Source of the DNA: Caballeronia temeraria
Lineage (GTDB): Bacteria; Pseudomonadota; Gammaproteobacteria; Burkholderiales; Burkholderiaceae
Assembly (NCBI RefSeq): GCF_001544795.2
Contig: NZ_FCOI02000013.1
Location: 124,001-188,000 of the forward strand
Length of the DNA stretch: 64,000 nucleotides
Reading direction: 5' to 3'
This document shows, piece by piece, positions 48,642 through 58,541 of this stretch. The notes below the pieces were generated by a model. The model saw nothing but the letters and a program-made list of their open reading frames with translations. It had not been told where the DNA came from and did not search any database. Positions within the stretch are counted from its first letter, which is position 1, and each line of letters opens with the position of its first letter. The translations under genes and the position numbers were made by a program.

Positions 48642-48893
48642 TCGTCCCCCCTCTTGCCTGCGTTCCTGGGAAGCGAGGCCGCGGGTCCATGCCTGATCGC
48701 TCGTGCGCGGTTTTTTTCTATTGTGTGGACGATTGATCGCGATGCCGCTACGCGCGAATTCATCGGTGGATAGTTCGGGAACCGAAAGGAATCGGGCGTT
48801 CGCTATCGCATAACGTAGTCACTTGGGCGGGGAGAAGCAAGCGGATTCCCGCTTGCGAGCGCGTGGAGTGCGGGGCGGCGCACGGTGGAGGCT
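48642..48893. other. Intergenic region between the subtilase-like gene and terC
   Basis: About 250 bases with no supported gene. Contains the leftward promoter of the subtilase-like gene and the 3' end of terC. No perfect terminator is evident. Confidence 0.4.
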
Positions 48894-49682
48894 TCACCCC
48901 GACACGCCATCCAGACGCGCCTGCTCTTGCGTCCGCACATTCCCCTCACGTTTGCCCTTCGCCCGCCTCGAAAGCAGATTCAAACCTTCGACGAATCCCG
49001 CGAAGCCCATCGCCGCGTAGATATAGCCCTTCGGTACGTGCGTGCCGAAACCTTCGGCGATCAGCGTCATGGCGATCACGAGCAGGAACGAGAGCGCGAG
49101 CGTCACGACCGTCGGATTACGTTCGATGAAGCGCGAGAGCGGTTGCGCGGCAAACAGCATCGTCGCGACCGCGAAGATGACGGCGATGAACATGATCGGC
49201 AGATGATCGGTCATCCCGACCGCCGTGATGATGCTGTCCACCGAGAACACGAGATCGAGCAGCAGGATCTGGCCGATCGCCGCGAACGCCGTCATCTGGC
49301 CGACGCCCGAGATCACGCCGGGCTCGTCATGGTGATCCCTTCTGACGTGATGATGCATCTCCTTGGTCGCCTTCCAGACGAGGAACAGGCCGCCCGCGAG
49401 CAGAATGAGATCGCGCCACGAGAATGCATGATCGAATACCGAGAACACCGGCGTGGTCAGTTGCGCGATCCACGCGACGGTGCCGAGCAGCGCGAGCCGC
49501 ATCACCAGTGCGAGCATGATGCCGATACGCTGCGTGCGCGCGCGTTGCGCCACGGGCAGCTTGTTGCTGAGTATCGAAATGAAGACGAGATTGTCGATGC
49601 CGAGCACGACTTCCATCACGATCAGGGTGACGAGCGCGGCCCAGACAGCGGGATCGGCGGCAAGCGAAAGGAGATATTCCAT
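48894..49682 (-). CDS. TerC-family integral membrane protein
   Basis: A 262-residue membrane protein with seven or so helices. [20 protein letters not shown] and [18 protein letters not shown] carry the paired acidic residues (GIDN and SVDS) that define the TerC/YgjT family; [15 protein letters not shown] is a His-rich loop. TerC-type proteins help manganese homeostasis or metalation of exported proteins. The start at 49682 (MEYLLSLA) gives the usual N-terminus. Confidence 0.9.
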   Translation of the reverse strand: MEYLLSLAADPAVWAALVTLIVMEVVLGIDNLVFISILSNKLPVAQRARTQRIGIMLALVMRLALLGTVAWIAQLTTPVFSVFDHAFSWRDLILLAGGLFLVWKATKEMHHHVRRDHHDEPGVISGVGQMTAFAAIGQILLLDLVFSVDSIITAVGMTDHLPIMFIAVIFAVATMLFAAQPLSRFIERNPTVVTLALSFLLVIAMTLIAEGFGTHVPKGYIYAAMGFAGFVEGLNLLSRRAKGKREGNVRTQEQARLDGVSG

Positions 49683-49769
49683 GAGAGCGCGAAGGTTCGA
49701 TCGGTTGAATGTATCGCGCCATGTTGGCTGAGATCGGCATGTGGAAAAATCAGCGATAATCGAAACCAC

Positions 49770-49787
49770 ACTTCGGTTTTTTCGAAG
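49770..49787 (+). promoter_or_regulatory. Putative NhaR/LysR-type operator upstream of nhaR
   Basis: ACTTCGGTTTTTTCGAAG: CTTCG and CGAAG arms around a T run, with the LysR T-N11-A pattern. An exact copy lies at 50692-50709, right after nhaR, so nhaR is flanked by identical 18-base elements. Probably autoregulation here; the hairpin could also act as an RNA element. Confidence 0.5.
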
Positions 49788-49810
49788 CATCGGAAGAACG
49801 GAAAACGCCC

Positions 49811-50692
49811 ATGCTCAATTATCGTCATCTGCATTATTTCTGGGTCGTCGTGAAGGAAGGCGGTTTCGCGCGCGCGGCGGAGCGGCTCGACATGGCCGTG
49901 CAGACGATCAGCGCACAGGTGCGCGAGCTGGAAAAGTCGCTCGGACACCAGTTGCTCAAGCCGGCTGGCCGCGGCGTCACCATGACCGAAGCGGGACAGG
50001 CGGCGTTCGCGCGCGCCGAGGAAATCTTTCAGATCGGTCAGTTCATTCAGGACGAAGTGCGAGAAGCCGCGAGCGGCACGCTGGCGCGGCTTGCCGTCGG
50101 TCTGTCGGACGGCATCTCCAAGCTCGCCGCGCATGCGCTGCTCGCGCCGGTGCTCGGCAATCCTTCGCTGCGTCTCTTGTGCCACGAAGGCGAAACCGAT
50201 GAATTGCTCGGCGAACTGGCGCTGCATCGGCTCGATCTCGTGCTCGCGAGTCATCCCGCGCCGCACAATCAGAATCTGCGTCTGACGAGCGAGCGGCTGA
50301 TCGCCTCGCCGGTCGACTGGTACGGGCCGGCTTCCATCGTGCGCAGAAGCGCGATCGATCACTTCCCGGACAGTCTCGCCTCGCTGCCGATTCTGTTGCC
50401 CACCGGCCATTCGTCGCTGCGCGCGCGGCTCGATCGATGGCTCGAGGCGCAAGGCATCGCGCCGCGCATCGTCGGCGAGTTCGAGGACAGCGCGCTGATG
50501 GCCGTGTTCGGTGCGCGTGGCCTCGGCGTATTCCCGCTCGCGGAATTCGGCGCCGGCGATGCGCCGCTGTTGCGCGGTCTGCGCTGGCTCGGCCGCTCGC
50601 CCGAGGTGAAGGAGGAAGTCCACGCGATCGTGTCGCGGCGCGGGCGGCATCATCCGTTGACGCAACAGGTGCTGGCGCGTGCCGCAGCCTGA
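49811..50692 (+). CDS. nhaR: LysR-family transcriptional activator NhaR
   Basis: A 293-residue LysR regulator of the Na+-responsive NhaR type: [26 protein letters not shown] is the characteristic N-terminus, [17 protein letters not shown] the recognition helix, and [20 protein letters not shown] and [13 protein letters not shown] fall in the effector domain. A Na+/H+ antiporter gene lies about 2.6 kb away. The divergent gene is terC. Confidence 0.9.
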   Translation: MLNYRHLHYFWVVVKEGGFARAAERLDMAVQTISAQVRELEKSLGHQLLKPAGRGVTMTEAGQAAFARAEEIFQIGQFIQDEVREAASGTLARLAVGLSDGISKLAAHALLAPVLGNPSLRLLCHEGETDELLGELALHRLDLVLASHPAPHNQNLRLTSERLIASPVDWYGPASIVRRSAIDHFPDSLASLPILLPTGHSSLRARLDRWLEAQGIAPRIVGEFEDSALMAVFGARGLGVFPLAEFGAGDAPLLRGLRWLGRSPEVKEEVHAIVSRRGRHHPLTQQVLARAAA

Positions 50693-50709
50693 CTTCGGTT
50701 TTTTCGAAG
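50692..50709 (+). promoter_or_regulatory. Second copy of the nhaR-flanking operator-like repeat
   Basis: Identical to 49770-49787. It overlaps the last base of the nhaR stop and lies 78 bases before the HPF-like gene, so it could place that gene under NhaR control or end the nhaR transcript. Confidence 0.45.
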
Positions 50710-50786
50710 TTCGAGTTCCGTTCTATCTGCTTTTCCGCACCGTCGAGAGGCCTTACGCTGAATCCATGTTCAACGAGGAGGCCTCA

Positions 50787-51197
50787 ATGAAAGTCCTGTT
50801 CAAGTCCCGCGACCCCGAAGCCATTGCGATGCACGAACTCGCGAAGGCGCGCAGCGAATTCGTTTTTCGCCGTCTCGCGTGGCTGATCTCGAAGGCGACG
50901 GTCAGCCTGTCCGACATCAACGGACCGCGCGGCGGCGTGGACAAGCGCTGTCAGGTCGAAGTGCAGTTGAATCGGGAAAACAAGGTCGTGGCGACGTCGA
51001 TCGCACGTGACTGGCGCGGCGCGATCGATCTCGCGCTCGCCCGCGCCGTGCGCACGCTCGTGCGCCGGCGCCAGGACATCAAGCCGACGCGCCGCGTGCG
51101 TGCGCGCGGATTTGCATGGAATTTCGCGGAGGAGCCGGCGCTGCAGGAAGCCGTCGATCCGCGCATGCGTCTGATGAGGAAGATGACTGGCGCGTAA
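50787..51197 (+). CDS. HPF/RaiA-like ribosome-associated domain protein
   Basis: A 136-residue protein. The segment EFVFRRLAWLISKATVSLSD, CQVEVQLNRENKVVATSIARDW and DLALARAVRTLVRRRQD follows the beta-alpha-beta-beta-beta-alpha pattern of hibernation-promoting factors, with a basic tail. GAGGAGG is close to the ATG at 50787. Related Burkholderia proteins are annotated as HPF/RaiA domain proteins; a role in translation silencing is inference. Confidence 0.7.
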   Translation: MKVLFKSRDPEAIAMHELAKARSEFVFRRLAWLISKATVSLSDINGPRGGVDKRCQVEVQLNRENKVVATSIARDWRGAIDLALARAVRTLVRRRQDIKPTRRVRARGFAWNFAEEPALQEAVDPRMRLMRKMTGA

Positions 51198-51204
51198 GCC
51201 GCGG

Positions 51205-52614
51205 TCACGACGGCATCCGGACTTGAAGCAGCATCCGCGGCGCGGTGACCGAAGCCGCGCGCGGCGCTGCCTGTTCGACAGCCTCGAAGCCGCCGTCCGG
51301 CACGGCGTCCATCGACATATAGAGTGCGCGCATCTCGCTGCTCAGGCCGTGGAAGTGGCACAGGAACGTGTTCCGGTCCGCGTAGTACCACGGCGTGTTC
51401 AACTCCCGGAAGCTTACGAGTTCGGCCGAGTCCATCTCGGGGCAGAGGCCGTGCGCAATCAGTTCCTGCATGAAGATGTATTGGTCGCCTTGACTCGAGA
51501 ACGTGTATCTGACGTCCTCGATCTCGCGCACCTTCGCCAGCACCGCATCCAGCACGTTCGCGTTCGCTTCGGTATTGCGAAAACCCATCACGCCTGAATT
51601 GAAACGCCAGCCGCAGATATCCGCGGTCAACACGCGATCGCGTCCTTCAGTGAACTTCTCGAGCGTCACCGTCTGGTTCATCGCGATGATATCCGCGTCC
51701 ATCCAGAAGACCCATTCGTGCTGCGGCAGATACTTCCTGAGCAGGAGCGGCTTGGCCCAGTTGCCGCAAGCATCGCGCCCGAAATCCGGCGGCACTTCGC
51801 GATGGATGTAGAGCGTATATCCATGCCGCTCGCAGTACGCGCGCAGGCTTGCTTCGCCGAAGCGCGCATAGCTCGCGATGTTCGGCGTGTACAGCATCAC
51901 GACCGCGATCGAGCGGCCCGGCTGACACACCGAGAACGGCTCGTTCGAATCGGCCGACAACGGTGCCGTGTTCTCGAAGATACGCAAGTCGCCCGACGCA
52001 TGACAGGCGTTCACATGCCGCGCGAGCATTGCGCGCCACATCGGCCCGTACTTGCTGTAGAGGCGCGGTGTGTAGACGAGCGATACCGCGACGACCTCCC
52101 GCCCGCGCAGATCAGGATGCTGCCCCGACCACATCGACGCGATCGGCACGACGCCGTTCAGATCGTCCCAGTCAGGCACGGTCGGCAGCCCTTCGAGCAG
52201 TTCTTCTTCCGGCACGAACTTGCCGTAGTCGAAGTATTCGCGGCATCGCGCGGCGAAGCCACGGGCCATGCGCCGGTTCTCTTCGGTGTTTCTCAGCACG
52301 AACATTTCCGTGTTGACGCCGAAGTGTCCTTTTGTCAGCAGCATATCCCGGTCCGCCGTGATCTGCCCGAAGTCGTGGAAGCGGATGAAAAGCGCGTTTT
52401 CCGTGGCGAAGAGGATGACTTCGCCCTCCTCCGCCTCCCGCAACACGTCGCTCAACAACTGGTACTTGTAGAGCGTGCGCAGTTCGAGCGAATCGATGCA
52501 GCTCGACATCGGCTCGAAACGATGTTTCGTGTTCGTGCGCCGGCAATATTCAGCGTGGTTGTCGAGGGACGATGTCGCGTTGCGATCGGAGAAACAGCTA
52601 ACCAGAGTCACCAT
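51205..52614 (-). CDS. Glycosyltransferase (galactosyl/mannosyl transferase, GMA12/MNN10-like)
   Basis: A 469-residue cytosolic protein. The C-terminal half has EWVFWMDADIIAMNQ, with the metal- and nucleotide-sugar-binding DAD (DxD), WRFNSGVMGFRN and SSQGDQYIFMQELI, the pattern of GT34-like transferases. The N-terminal half (LEYR-like LELRTLYKYQLLSDVLREA, EGEVILFATENALF) is a second, less familiar domain resembling capsular glycosyltransferase proteins. The frame continues upstream to 52785 but ATG 52614 is the best start. Acceptor unknown. Confidence 0.75.
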   Translation of the reverse strand: MVTLVSCFSDRNATSSLDNHAEYCRRTNTKHRFEPMSSCIDSLELRTLYKYQLLSDVLREAEEGEVILFATENALFIRFHDFGQITADRDMLLTKGHFGVNTEMFVLRNTEENRRMARGFAARCREYFDYGKFVPEEELLEGLPTVPDWDDLNGVVPIASMWSGQHPDLRGREVVAVSLVYTPRLYSKYGPMWRAMLARHVNACHASGDLRIFENTAPLSADSNEPFSVCQPGRSIAVVMLYTPNIASYARFGEASLRAYCERHGYTLYIHREVPPDFGRDACGNWAKPLLLRKYLPQHEWVFWMDADIIAMNQTVTLEKFTEGRDRVLTADICGWRFNSGVMGFRNTEANANVLDAVLAKVREIEDVRYTFSSQGDQYIFMQELIAHGLCPEMDSAELVSFRELNTPWYYADRNTFLCHFHGLSSEMRALYMSMDAVPDGGFEAVEQAAPRAASVTAPRMLLQVRMPS

Positions 52615-52934
52615 GGAAGGGTCAACAGTCGAAAGACGGAAAGCAGGAAACGTGAAACGCGGGCCGGTCTGCCCGCGTGAATCGTGCGAGCATATCCGGC
52701 CATGTTTAGTGGATTTGTGAATTATTGAGTCAAACGGGACGAGCGGCGCTAGGATTCGGCCGATTCTCGGAGCTTCTTGAGACAATTCGCCAAAATTTCA
52801 AGATGCGGTTCGGACGCGCCCCGATCGGCGCGATTGTCGATGTCCGAACATGGCCGGCATTCGATGAGCGACACGCGCTGTGCCCTGGCGCCCGACGTGC
52901 GCGAGACTCAACGAACGGCACCGGAGCCGCGAAT
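52615..52934. other. Gene-poor stretch between the glycosyltransferase and a small conserved gene
   Basis: About 320 bases. Contains the promoter of the leftward glycosyltransferase and the 3' end of the small gene at 52935. Short frames on both strands show no ribosome site or family features. Nothing else seen. Confidence 0.4.
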
Positions 52935-53174
52935 TCAACCTGACACCGCGACGCGCGGCCCGCGCATCACCGATGCATCGTCGAGCTGCGCCTTGCCGCA
53001 TTCGATCGCGTAATTGGCCGCGCCCTGCGCCGTCGGAAATGCGCGCATCGGCCCGATCGCGCGCCGCACGCCGCCGGGCCGCTCGATCAGAAGCGTCGCG
53101 ACGAATTCTCCAGCCCGATGCTGGACGATGACCGAAAGTTCGCAGCCTCGATATTCGATTGGAGTGGAGTCCAT
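52935..53174 (-). CDS. Small conserved Burkholderia-type protein
   Basis: A 79-residue frame: YRGCELSVIVQHRAGEFVATLLIE then FPTAQGAANYAIECGKAQLD. The compact beta-strand then helix order recalls small Burkholderiaceae proteins with a UPF/DUF6566-like appearance. No function is known to me. Leftward, alone. Confidence 0.62.
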   Translation of the reverse strand: MDSTPIEYRGCELSVIVQHRAGEFVATLLIERPGGVRRAIGPMRAFPTAQGAANYAIECGKAQLDDASVMRGPRVAVSG

Positions 53175-53430
53175 CGCTGACCTCGCTTGCCTGTATGCAC
53201 TGGGAAGAAGTCAATCTACGCAAGGTCCGCCCAACGCGTAACCCCGCCTGTGAGTGGCTGCGAACGCAGGCCGAGCGATTGTTTCGTCCGACGTCCGCGC
53301 AAACGTTTCACCTTCAGATCTGCGGAAATAGGAATTAATCAGATTTCGACGCGAATTTTCCTAAGTCTGTATCCTGATCCGAACAGACCAGACGAAGGAT
53401 GCCGGCGCCTTCCGGAATCCGCCCTCGCCG

Positions 53431-54435
53431 ATGACAAGAGCCAGGAACGAACGACGTTGCAAAACGGCCGCCTGGCTGATCGCGCTCGCTTCGCTCGGCA
53501 TGGCGGGCAAGGCGCTTCACGCGCAGGAATTCTCCTTCCTCGCTGGTCCGCTCAAGAGCAATGGTCAGAATACCTACTCGTGGGAAGCGAATTATCGCGA
53601 AGGGCTCGGACGCTACGCCGCCTGGAGCTTTTCCTGGCTGAACGAGGGTCATATTCCCGATCATCATCGCGACGGGCAGGCTGTGCAGATCTGGGGACGC
53701 ATGCCGCTCTGGGACGACCGGCTGGAACTGTCGGCGGGCGCCGGGCCGTATCGATATTTCGACACGAGTCAGGCGCAGGCCGGCGGCGAATACTCGAACA
53801 CGCACGGCTGGGGCGGCATGTTCACGCTGCGCGCGGCGTATTACTTCGACAACCGCTGGATCGCGGAGATGAAGCTGAACCGCGTGCAGGCGTTCGGCGG
53901 ACCGGATACGACCGCGCTGCTCTTCGGCATCGGCTATCAGCTCGATGCGCCCGACGGCCGCGGACCGCGCGCGCGTGCCGTGCCGCGCACGACGAATGTC
54001 ACGAACAACGAAGTCACCGTGATGCTCGGCACGACGATCCTCAACAGCCCCGACTCGGAGACGAATCTGGCGGAGAGCATCGAGTACCGGCGCGGACTGT
54101 GGCGCTACCTCGATTTCACCGCGTCCTATCTGCACGAAGGCGGACAGGTTCAGTCGCGCCGCGACGGCCTCGCCGCGCAACTCTGGGCGACCCGCGCGTT
54201 CTTCGACGACAAGCTCACGCTCGGCGTCGGCGTGGGACCGTATCTGTCGATCACGCAAAACGACGACCTGCCGCAAAACCGCACCGGCGATGGCCGTTTC
54301 TCGGGCCTCGTGTCGGTATCGGCGAGTTATCGATTTACGGACCGATGGCTCGCGCGCGTGACGTGGAACCGCATGATCACGCGTTACGACCGCGATGCGG
54401 ACATCATCGAAGCGGGCTTCGGCGTGCGTTTCTAG
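53431..54435 (+). CDS. Outer membrane beta-barrel protein
   Basis: A 334-residue exported protein. Signal peptide (TAAWLIALASLGMAGKALHAQ), then two repeats of a barrel unit, each with a LGRYAAWSFSWLNEGHIPDHHRDGQAVQIW or LWRYLDFTASYLHEGG...RDGLAAQLW pattern, and a final GFGVRF with C-terminal Phe. The internal duplication (about 40-190 and 200-334) is visible. Enzyme or porin function cannot be told apart; PagL-like and acyloxyacyl hydrolase proteins show somewhat similar barrels. Confidence 0.75.
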   Translation: MTRARNERRCKTAAWLIALASLGMAGKALHAQEFSFLAGPLKSNGQNTYSWEANYREGLGRYAAWSFSWLNEGHIPDHHRDGQAVQIWGRMPLWDDRLELSAGAGPYRYFDTSQAQAGGEYSNTHGWGGMFTLRAAYYFDNRWIAEMKLNRVQAFGGPDTTALLFGIGYQLDAPDGRGPRARAVPRTTNVTNNEVTVMLGTTILNSPDSETNLAESIEYRRGLWRYLDFTASYLHEGGQVQSRRDGLAAQLWATRAFFDDKLTLGVGVGPYLSITQNDDLPQNRTGDGRFSGLVSVSASYRFTDRWLARVTWNRMITRYDRDADIIEAGFGVRF

Positions 54436-54437
54436 GC

Positions 54438-56825
54438 CTAGAAAAGCTCTTTCTGGCCGGACATCAGCGCGGTGAAATCGTCGCGCATGAAAGGCAGGAT
54501 GCCGTCCGCGACCGGCTGAAGCTGCTTGCTCACGTAGTGCTCGTAGTCGATCGGCGCGTGTCGCGCTTCCACCGGCTCGGGGCCGGCCGTCGTCATCACG
54601 TAGCTGATCCAGCCGCCGTTCTGATATTGCAGCGGGCGTTTGGCGCGCGCGTTGTATTCATCGGCGATGCGGGCCGCGCGCACGTGCGGCGGCACGTTGC
54701 GCTGATAATCGCCGAGCGTGCGGCGCAGCCGCTTGCGATAGACGAGCAGTTCATCCAGCTCGCCGCGCCGCGTGCGTCCGACATAGTCGCGCACGTAATC
54801 CGCGTACGCCTCGCCCTTGAACACGCGCATGTACAGCTCCTGCTGGAAGCGCTGCGCGAGCGGCGTCCAGTCGGAGCGCACCGTTTCGAGCCCTTTGTAG
54901 ATGATTTCCTCGCTGCCGTCCGCGCGCGTCGTGAGTCCGGCATAGCGTTTCTTGCTGCCCTCTTCCGTGCCGCGGATCGTCGGCATCAGAAAGCGTGTGA
55001 AATGCGTCTCGAACTGCAATTCGAGCGCGCTGTCGAGTCCGAAGGTTTCGCGCAAATGCTCGCGCCAGTATTCGTTCACATGCGCGACGAGCGCCCGGCC
55101 GATGCGCGCCGCGTCGTCCTCGCCGCGCGCGCGCCGCAGCCAGACGAAAGTCGAATCCGTATCGCCGTAGATGACGCTGTAGCCGCGCGCCTCGATCAGT
55201 TCGCGCGTGCGATGCATGATTTCATGGCCGCGCATCGTGATCGACGACGCGAGACGCGGATCGAAGAAGCGGCAGCCGCTCGATCCGAGCACGCCGTAGA
55301 ACGAGTTCATGATGATCTTGAGCGCCTGCGATAGCGGCTTGTTGCGTTGACGTTTCGCCGCTTCGCGCCCTTCCCACACTTGCGCGACGATCGCGGGCAG
55401 ACAGTGCGTGTCGCGTGAAAAGCGCGCGCCCCGAAAACCCGGCACGGTGTCGGTGTCATCGGGCGTCGCCATGCCTTGCGCGAGTCCGGCCGGATCGATC
55501 AGAAACGTGCGGATGATCGACGGATACAGGCTCTTGTAGTCGAGCACGAGCACGGAATCGTACAGACCGGGGCGCGAGTCCATGACGAAGCCGCCGGGGC
55601 TCGCTTCCTCGGGCACATCGCCGAGATTGGGCGCGACATAACCGAGCCGATGCATCCGCGGCATGTACAGATGCGTGAACGCGGCCACCGATCCGCCGCT
55701 GCGATCCGCCTGCAATCCGGTGACGGTCGCGCGCTCCAGCAAGAAGGAGAGCAGCTCGGTCTTCTCGAATACCTTCGTGACGAGTTCGCAGTCGTTCAGG
55801 TTGTAACGCGCGAGCGCGGGCTTGTCCTCCTGAAAGCGCCGCTCGATCTCGTCCATGCGGGCATACGGACTGTCGATCGCCTTGCCTTCGCCCAGCAGCG
55901 ACTGCGCGACGTATTCAAGGCTGAACGACGGAAAATTCCACGTCGCCGAGCGCAGCGCCTCGATGCCGTCGATCACGAGCCTTCCCGCGATCGAAACGAA
56001 CCAGTGATTCCGGTTCATGCCGTGCTCGCGCCATTCGACCGTGCCACCGTCGCGGCCGAGCGCGAGCGGCACGCCGTAGTCGTCGGCGTGTCGCTGGAGA
56101 ATGCGCAGGTCGAACTGCACGACATTCCAGCCGATGATCGCGTCCGGATCGTGTTGCGCGATCCACGCGTTGAATTTGCGCAGCATGTCGGCGCGGGAAT
56201 CGCAGTAGTCGAGGGCGAAATCCGTTGGTTCGGCGTCGCCGTTCGGCGGCCCGAGCATGTACACCTGACGCGCGCCGCAGCCTTCGAGCGCGATCGAATA
56301 GAGATCGCCCTTCACGCTCGTTTCGATATCGAGCGACACCACGCGCAGCGACGGCCGATAGTCCTGCGCCGGCTTCAGTTCGCTGGAAATGTAACCGTCG
56401 CGCGCGACGCCCTCGAACGCGACCGGCGCGGTGATGAAGCGCTCCATCAGATAGCGCTCGTGCGGACGGATATCGGCCTCGAAGACATGGACGCCCGCGC
56501 CTCGCAGGTTCTTCTCGAGCGCAAGCAACTGGCGATACTGCGGGCAATAGAGCCCGAGCACCGGCTGCTGGCGAAAATCCTTCAGCGGCAGCTCGCGCAG
56601 ATACGCATCCCGCACACCGGCGACGACGGGCTCCGCCTTCGCGCGATCCTCGGCGCGAATAAACGCGACGCTCGTCTGGAGCGCGATGCGGATTCTTCTC
56701 GGACCCTCTTCGGTTGCGAGCCAGAAATCGACTTCCGTCCCGGCTGCGGTGTCGCGCCAGTGACGAGTCAACAGAAAGCCCTGTTGTGCGGAAGCCAAGC
56801 CGGAATCTTCGAGAGCGCGTGCCAT
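54438..56825 (-). CDS. polB: DNA polymerase II (family B)
   Basis: A 795-residue family-B polymerase, near the 783 residues of E. coli Pol II. Proofreading exonuclease motifs are [19 protein letters not shown] and YNLNDCELV; polymerase motifs are [13 protein letters not shown] (A), [13 protein letters not shown] (B) and YGDTDSTFV (C), all with their catalytic Asp residues. Used in repair and lesion bypass. ATG 56825 chosen; a GTG two codons earlier is possible. Convergent with the barrel protein, three bases apart. Confidence 0.95.
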   Translation of the reverse strand: MARALEDSGLASAQQGFLLTRHWRDTAAGTEVDFWLATEEGPRRIRIALQTSVAFIRAEDRAKAEPVVAGVRDAYLRELPLKDFRQQPVLGLYCPQYRQLLALEKNLRGAGVHVFEADIRPHERYLMERFITAPVAFEGVARDGYISSELKPAQDYRPSLRVVSLDIETSVKGDLYSIALEGCGARQVYMLGPPNGDAEPTDFALDYCDSRADMLRKFNAWIAQHDPDAIIGWNVVQFDLRILQRHADDYGVPLALGRDGGTVEWREHGMNRNHWFVSIAGRLVIDGIEALRSATWNFPSFSLEYVAQSLLGEGKAIDSPYARMDEIERRFQEDKPALARYNLNDCELVTKVFEKTELLSFLLERATVTGLQADRSGGSVAAFTHLYMPRMHRLGYVAPNLGDVPEEASPGGFVMDSRPGLYDSVLVLDYKSLYPSIIRTFLIDPAGLAQGMATPDDTDTVPGFRGARFSRDTHCLPAIVAQVWEGREAAKRQRNKPLSQALKIIMNSFYGVLGSSGCRFFDPRLASSITMRGHEIMHRTRELIEARGYSVIYGDTDSTFVWLRRARGEDDAARIGRALVAHVNEYWREHLRETFGLDSALELQFETHFTRFLMPTIRGTEEGSKKRYAGLTTRADGSEEIIYKGLETVRSDWTPLAQRFQQELYMRVFKGEAYADYVRDYVGRTRRGELDELLVYRKRLRRTLGDYQRNVPPHVRAARIADEYNARAKRPLQYQNGGWISYVMTTAGPEPVEARHAPIDYEHYVSKQLQPVADGILPFMRDDFTALMSGQKELF

Positions 56826-56851
56826 CGACACATTTTACTTGGCGGCAAAAC

Positions 56852-56883
56852 AAAAAAGCCCGGCGCGCCAATCGGCGCCGGGC
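56852..56883 (-). terminator. Terminator of the flhDC transcript
   Basis: GCCCGGCGC (56858-56866) pairs with GCGCCGGGC (56875-56883). Read leftward it is followed by TTTTTTG, so it ends transcripts from flhDC just before polB. Confidence 0.88.
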
Positions 56884-56919
56884 TTCGGGATTCGGGAGAA
56901 CAGAAAAGATAAGTAAAAC

Positions 56920-56991
56920 GCGGTAGCGGCGGCCCGGTCATCCACCATCCTCGCGGACGGTCCCCGGAAGATGGCCGGCGGCCGCTACCGC
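56920..56991 (-). other. Long imperfect hairpin immediately after flhC
   Basis: GCGGTAGCGGC (56920-56930) pairs with GCCGCTACCGC (56981-56991), enclosing 50 bases with further pairing potential (GCCC/GGCC). It touches the flhC stop and is followed leftward by a T-rich stretch. Either a second terminator, an mRNA 3' stabiliser, or a small RNA. Confidence 0.6.
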
Positions 56992-57678
56992 CTAAGCAGC
57001 CTGTGCGACCAGGCCCGCCCGTTGCGGCTGTAACGCCGCTACTGCCGCTACGTTAGCGAGTACCGTGTGCTCCGCAAGCTCCGGCACTTCGTTCTTCGAC
57101 ATCACCACCTCCAGCGCGGCTTCTTTGCTGGCCTGTTTGGCGGCCGCCGCTTTCTTGGTCTTCCCCGCGCGTGACGGCGGCTGGCAGGCCCCGCACACCA
57201 CGTTGTTCTGCAAATCATGCTTGTGTGCGACAAACTTCCCGGTGCAGCGGCAGCACGGCGTCATCTGCAGCATGCCCGCGTCGAAGAAGCGCACAAGAGT
57301 CCAGGCCCGCGTCAGGTCGAGTACCGCCTCGGCACCGCTATGGTTGCAGTGCTCGAGGTACAGCCGATACCCCTTGGTCAGCGCATTGAGATGCGAACAG
57401 CCGGCTTCGTTCTTCAGGAACGTATAGGTGTTATAGAAAAGCGATGCGTGGATATTGGCGAGCCACGTCATGTACCAGTCGGCCGAGAACGGCAGCATGC
57501 CCTTCGGCGGCGACACGCCCTTCACTTCGCGATACAGGCGGATCATGCGATCGCGCGAGAGCGTGAGTTCGCTCTCCAGCACTTGCATGCGCGCGCCAAG
57601 CTCGATCAGCGCGATGGCGCGGAATACTTCCTGGGCGTCTTCAGTGAGGCTCTTCTTCAGCATGGCTCGCTCCGTCAT
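56992..57678 (-). CDS. flhC: Flagellar transcriptional activator FlhC
   Basis: A 228-residue subunit of the FlhD4C2 master regulator of flagella. Helical N-terminus (EVFRAIALIELGARMQVLESE), and the zinc site in the C-terminal half: CCRCTGKFVAH and VVCGACQ. The C-terminal 40 residues are Ala/Lys-rich. Start at ATG 57678; GTG one codon earlier is possible. Four bases after flhD; the two act as one complex that activates class II flagellar promoters. Confidence 0.95.
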   Translation of the reverse strand: MTERAMLKKSLTEDAQEVFRAIALIELGARMQVLESELTLSRDRMIRLYREVKGVSPPKGMLPFSADWYMTWLANIHASLFYNTYTFLKNEAGCSHLNALTKGYRLYLEHCNHSGAEAVLDLTRAWTLVRFFDAGMLQMTPCCRCTGKFVAHKHDLQNNVVCGACQPPSRAGKTKKAAAAKQASKEAALEVVMSKNEVPELAEHTVLANVAAVAALQPQRAGLVAQAA

Positions 57679-57681
57679 CAC

Positions 57682-57999
57682 TTAAGCGAACTGTTCGGCC
57701 GGCTGGCCAGCCAGCAGGATGGCTGCGTGCGTCGGCGCAATGTCCGCGTTCTTCGCGGGTTGCACCAGAGCGGACAGCATCGTGTGATCGTTGAAGCGGA
57801 ATGCGCAAAGCAGGTTATCCGACGACGCGAGCTTCACGACCTGTGCGAGCGTGAGGCCCGACAGCAGATCGGCGAGCTGCGCCGACAGACCGAGCCGGAA
57901 CATGCCGATGGCGCGGTCCTCGCGCAACAGACGCTGCGCGAGCATGATGTATGACAAGTTGATTTCCCGGATCGATTCCAGCGTTTCGCGACCGTTCAT
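57682..57999 (-). CDS. flhD: Flagellar transcriptional activator FlhD
   Basis: A 105-residue helical partner of FlhC. REINLSYIMLAQRLLREDRAIGMFRLGLS is the dimer helix pair and AQVVKLASSDNLLCAFRFND the family's helix-turn-helix region. It precedes flhC in the same transcript. The upstream 400 bases are strikingly AT-rich for this genome, fitting H-NS or other global control of motility. Confidence 0.95.
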   Translation of the reverse strand: MNGRETLESIREINLSYIMLAQRLLREDRAIGMFRLGLSAQLADLLSGLTLAQVVKLASSDNLLCAFRFNDHTMLSALVQPAKNADIAPTHAAILLAGQPAEQFA

Positions 58000-58412
58000 G
58001 GTTGCAACTTCCAGTAAATCCCCGAATTTCCCGCCGGCTTTTTGCCGATATCTTTTTTGTGCCTCACCGGACTCGTTCTGCCCGGCTACGTCCTGCGTAA
58101 TCTTTGTTTCAGTGAGTTACATCTTGTAACAACCACTGTGAGACGGATTCTAAGAACTGTCTGAATCTAAAGCAAGGGTGTCTCAATAATATTTTGTTGC
58201 AAACAACACTTTCGATCGGTAATTTTTTCGGTCTGGAGATTTCTGACGTTTTGCGGGTCGCATCGGTATTTGTCTAACGTTTGCGAGGTCCAGCCGGCGG
58301 GCGTTCATTTTTATCGTAATAATTGCCTACAGCGCCATATAACGGGCATTTGGCAGATTCCGTTGACGCCAGAACCCAGCTTTTATTCGCCATTAATATG
58401 AAGTTATATGGC
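58000..58412. promoter_or_regulatory. AT-rich upstream region of flhDC
   Basis: About 410 bases without genes. AT content is well above the surroundings, with long T and A tracts (ATATTTTGTTGC, TTTTATCGTAATAATT). GTTACATCTTGTAAC (58116-58130) is a clean inverted repeat 117 bases upstream of flhD. Expected to contain the master promoter and binding sites of global regulators. Confidence 0.55.
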
Positions 58413-58451
58413 AAAAAAATGCCGCGCTATCGGCAATTACCGGTGCGCGGC
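58413..58451 (-). terminator. Terminator of the purine nucleoside permease-family gene
   Basis: GCCGCGC (58421-58427) pairs with GCGCGGC (58445-58451); leftward it continues ATTTTTTTG. Located about 90 bases past the gene's stop. Confidence 0.8.
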
Positions 58452-58478
58452 TCAACGGGTAATAATTACTTTTAGTCC

Positions 58479-58541
58479 GTAACAACGGTGTTACCGCCAG
58501 AAACAGGGGTTTGTTACGGCACGCGTAACGCCTCCTGTTAC
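58479..58541. repeat. Cluster of GTTAC/GTAAC inverted repeats
   Basis: GTAAC...GTTAC at 58479-58494 (16 bases), GTTAC...GTAAC at 58513-58529 (17 bases) and another GTTAC at 58537-58541 at the gene end; GTAAC follows at 58578. The same half-site forms the inverted repeat at 58116-58130 upstream of flhD. Confidence 0.5.

Noticed and set aside
53187-55334. 715-residue rightward frame spanning the barrel protein and polB
   Set aside because: Runs across two real genes in another frame and strand; composition is Arg/Ala-rich without motifs.
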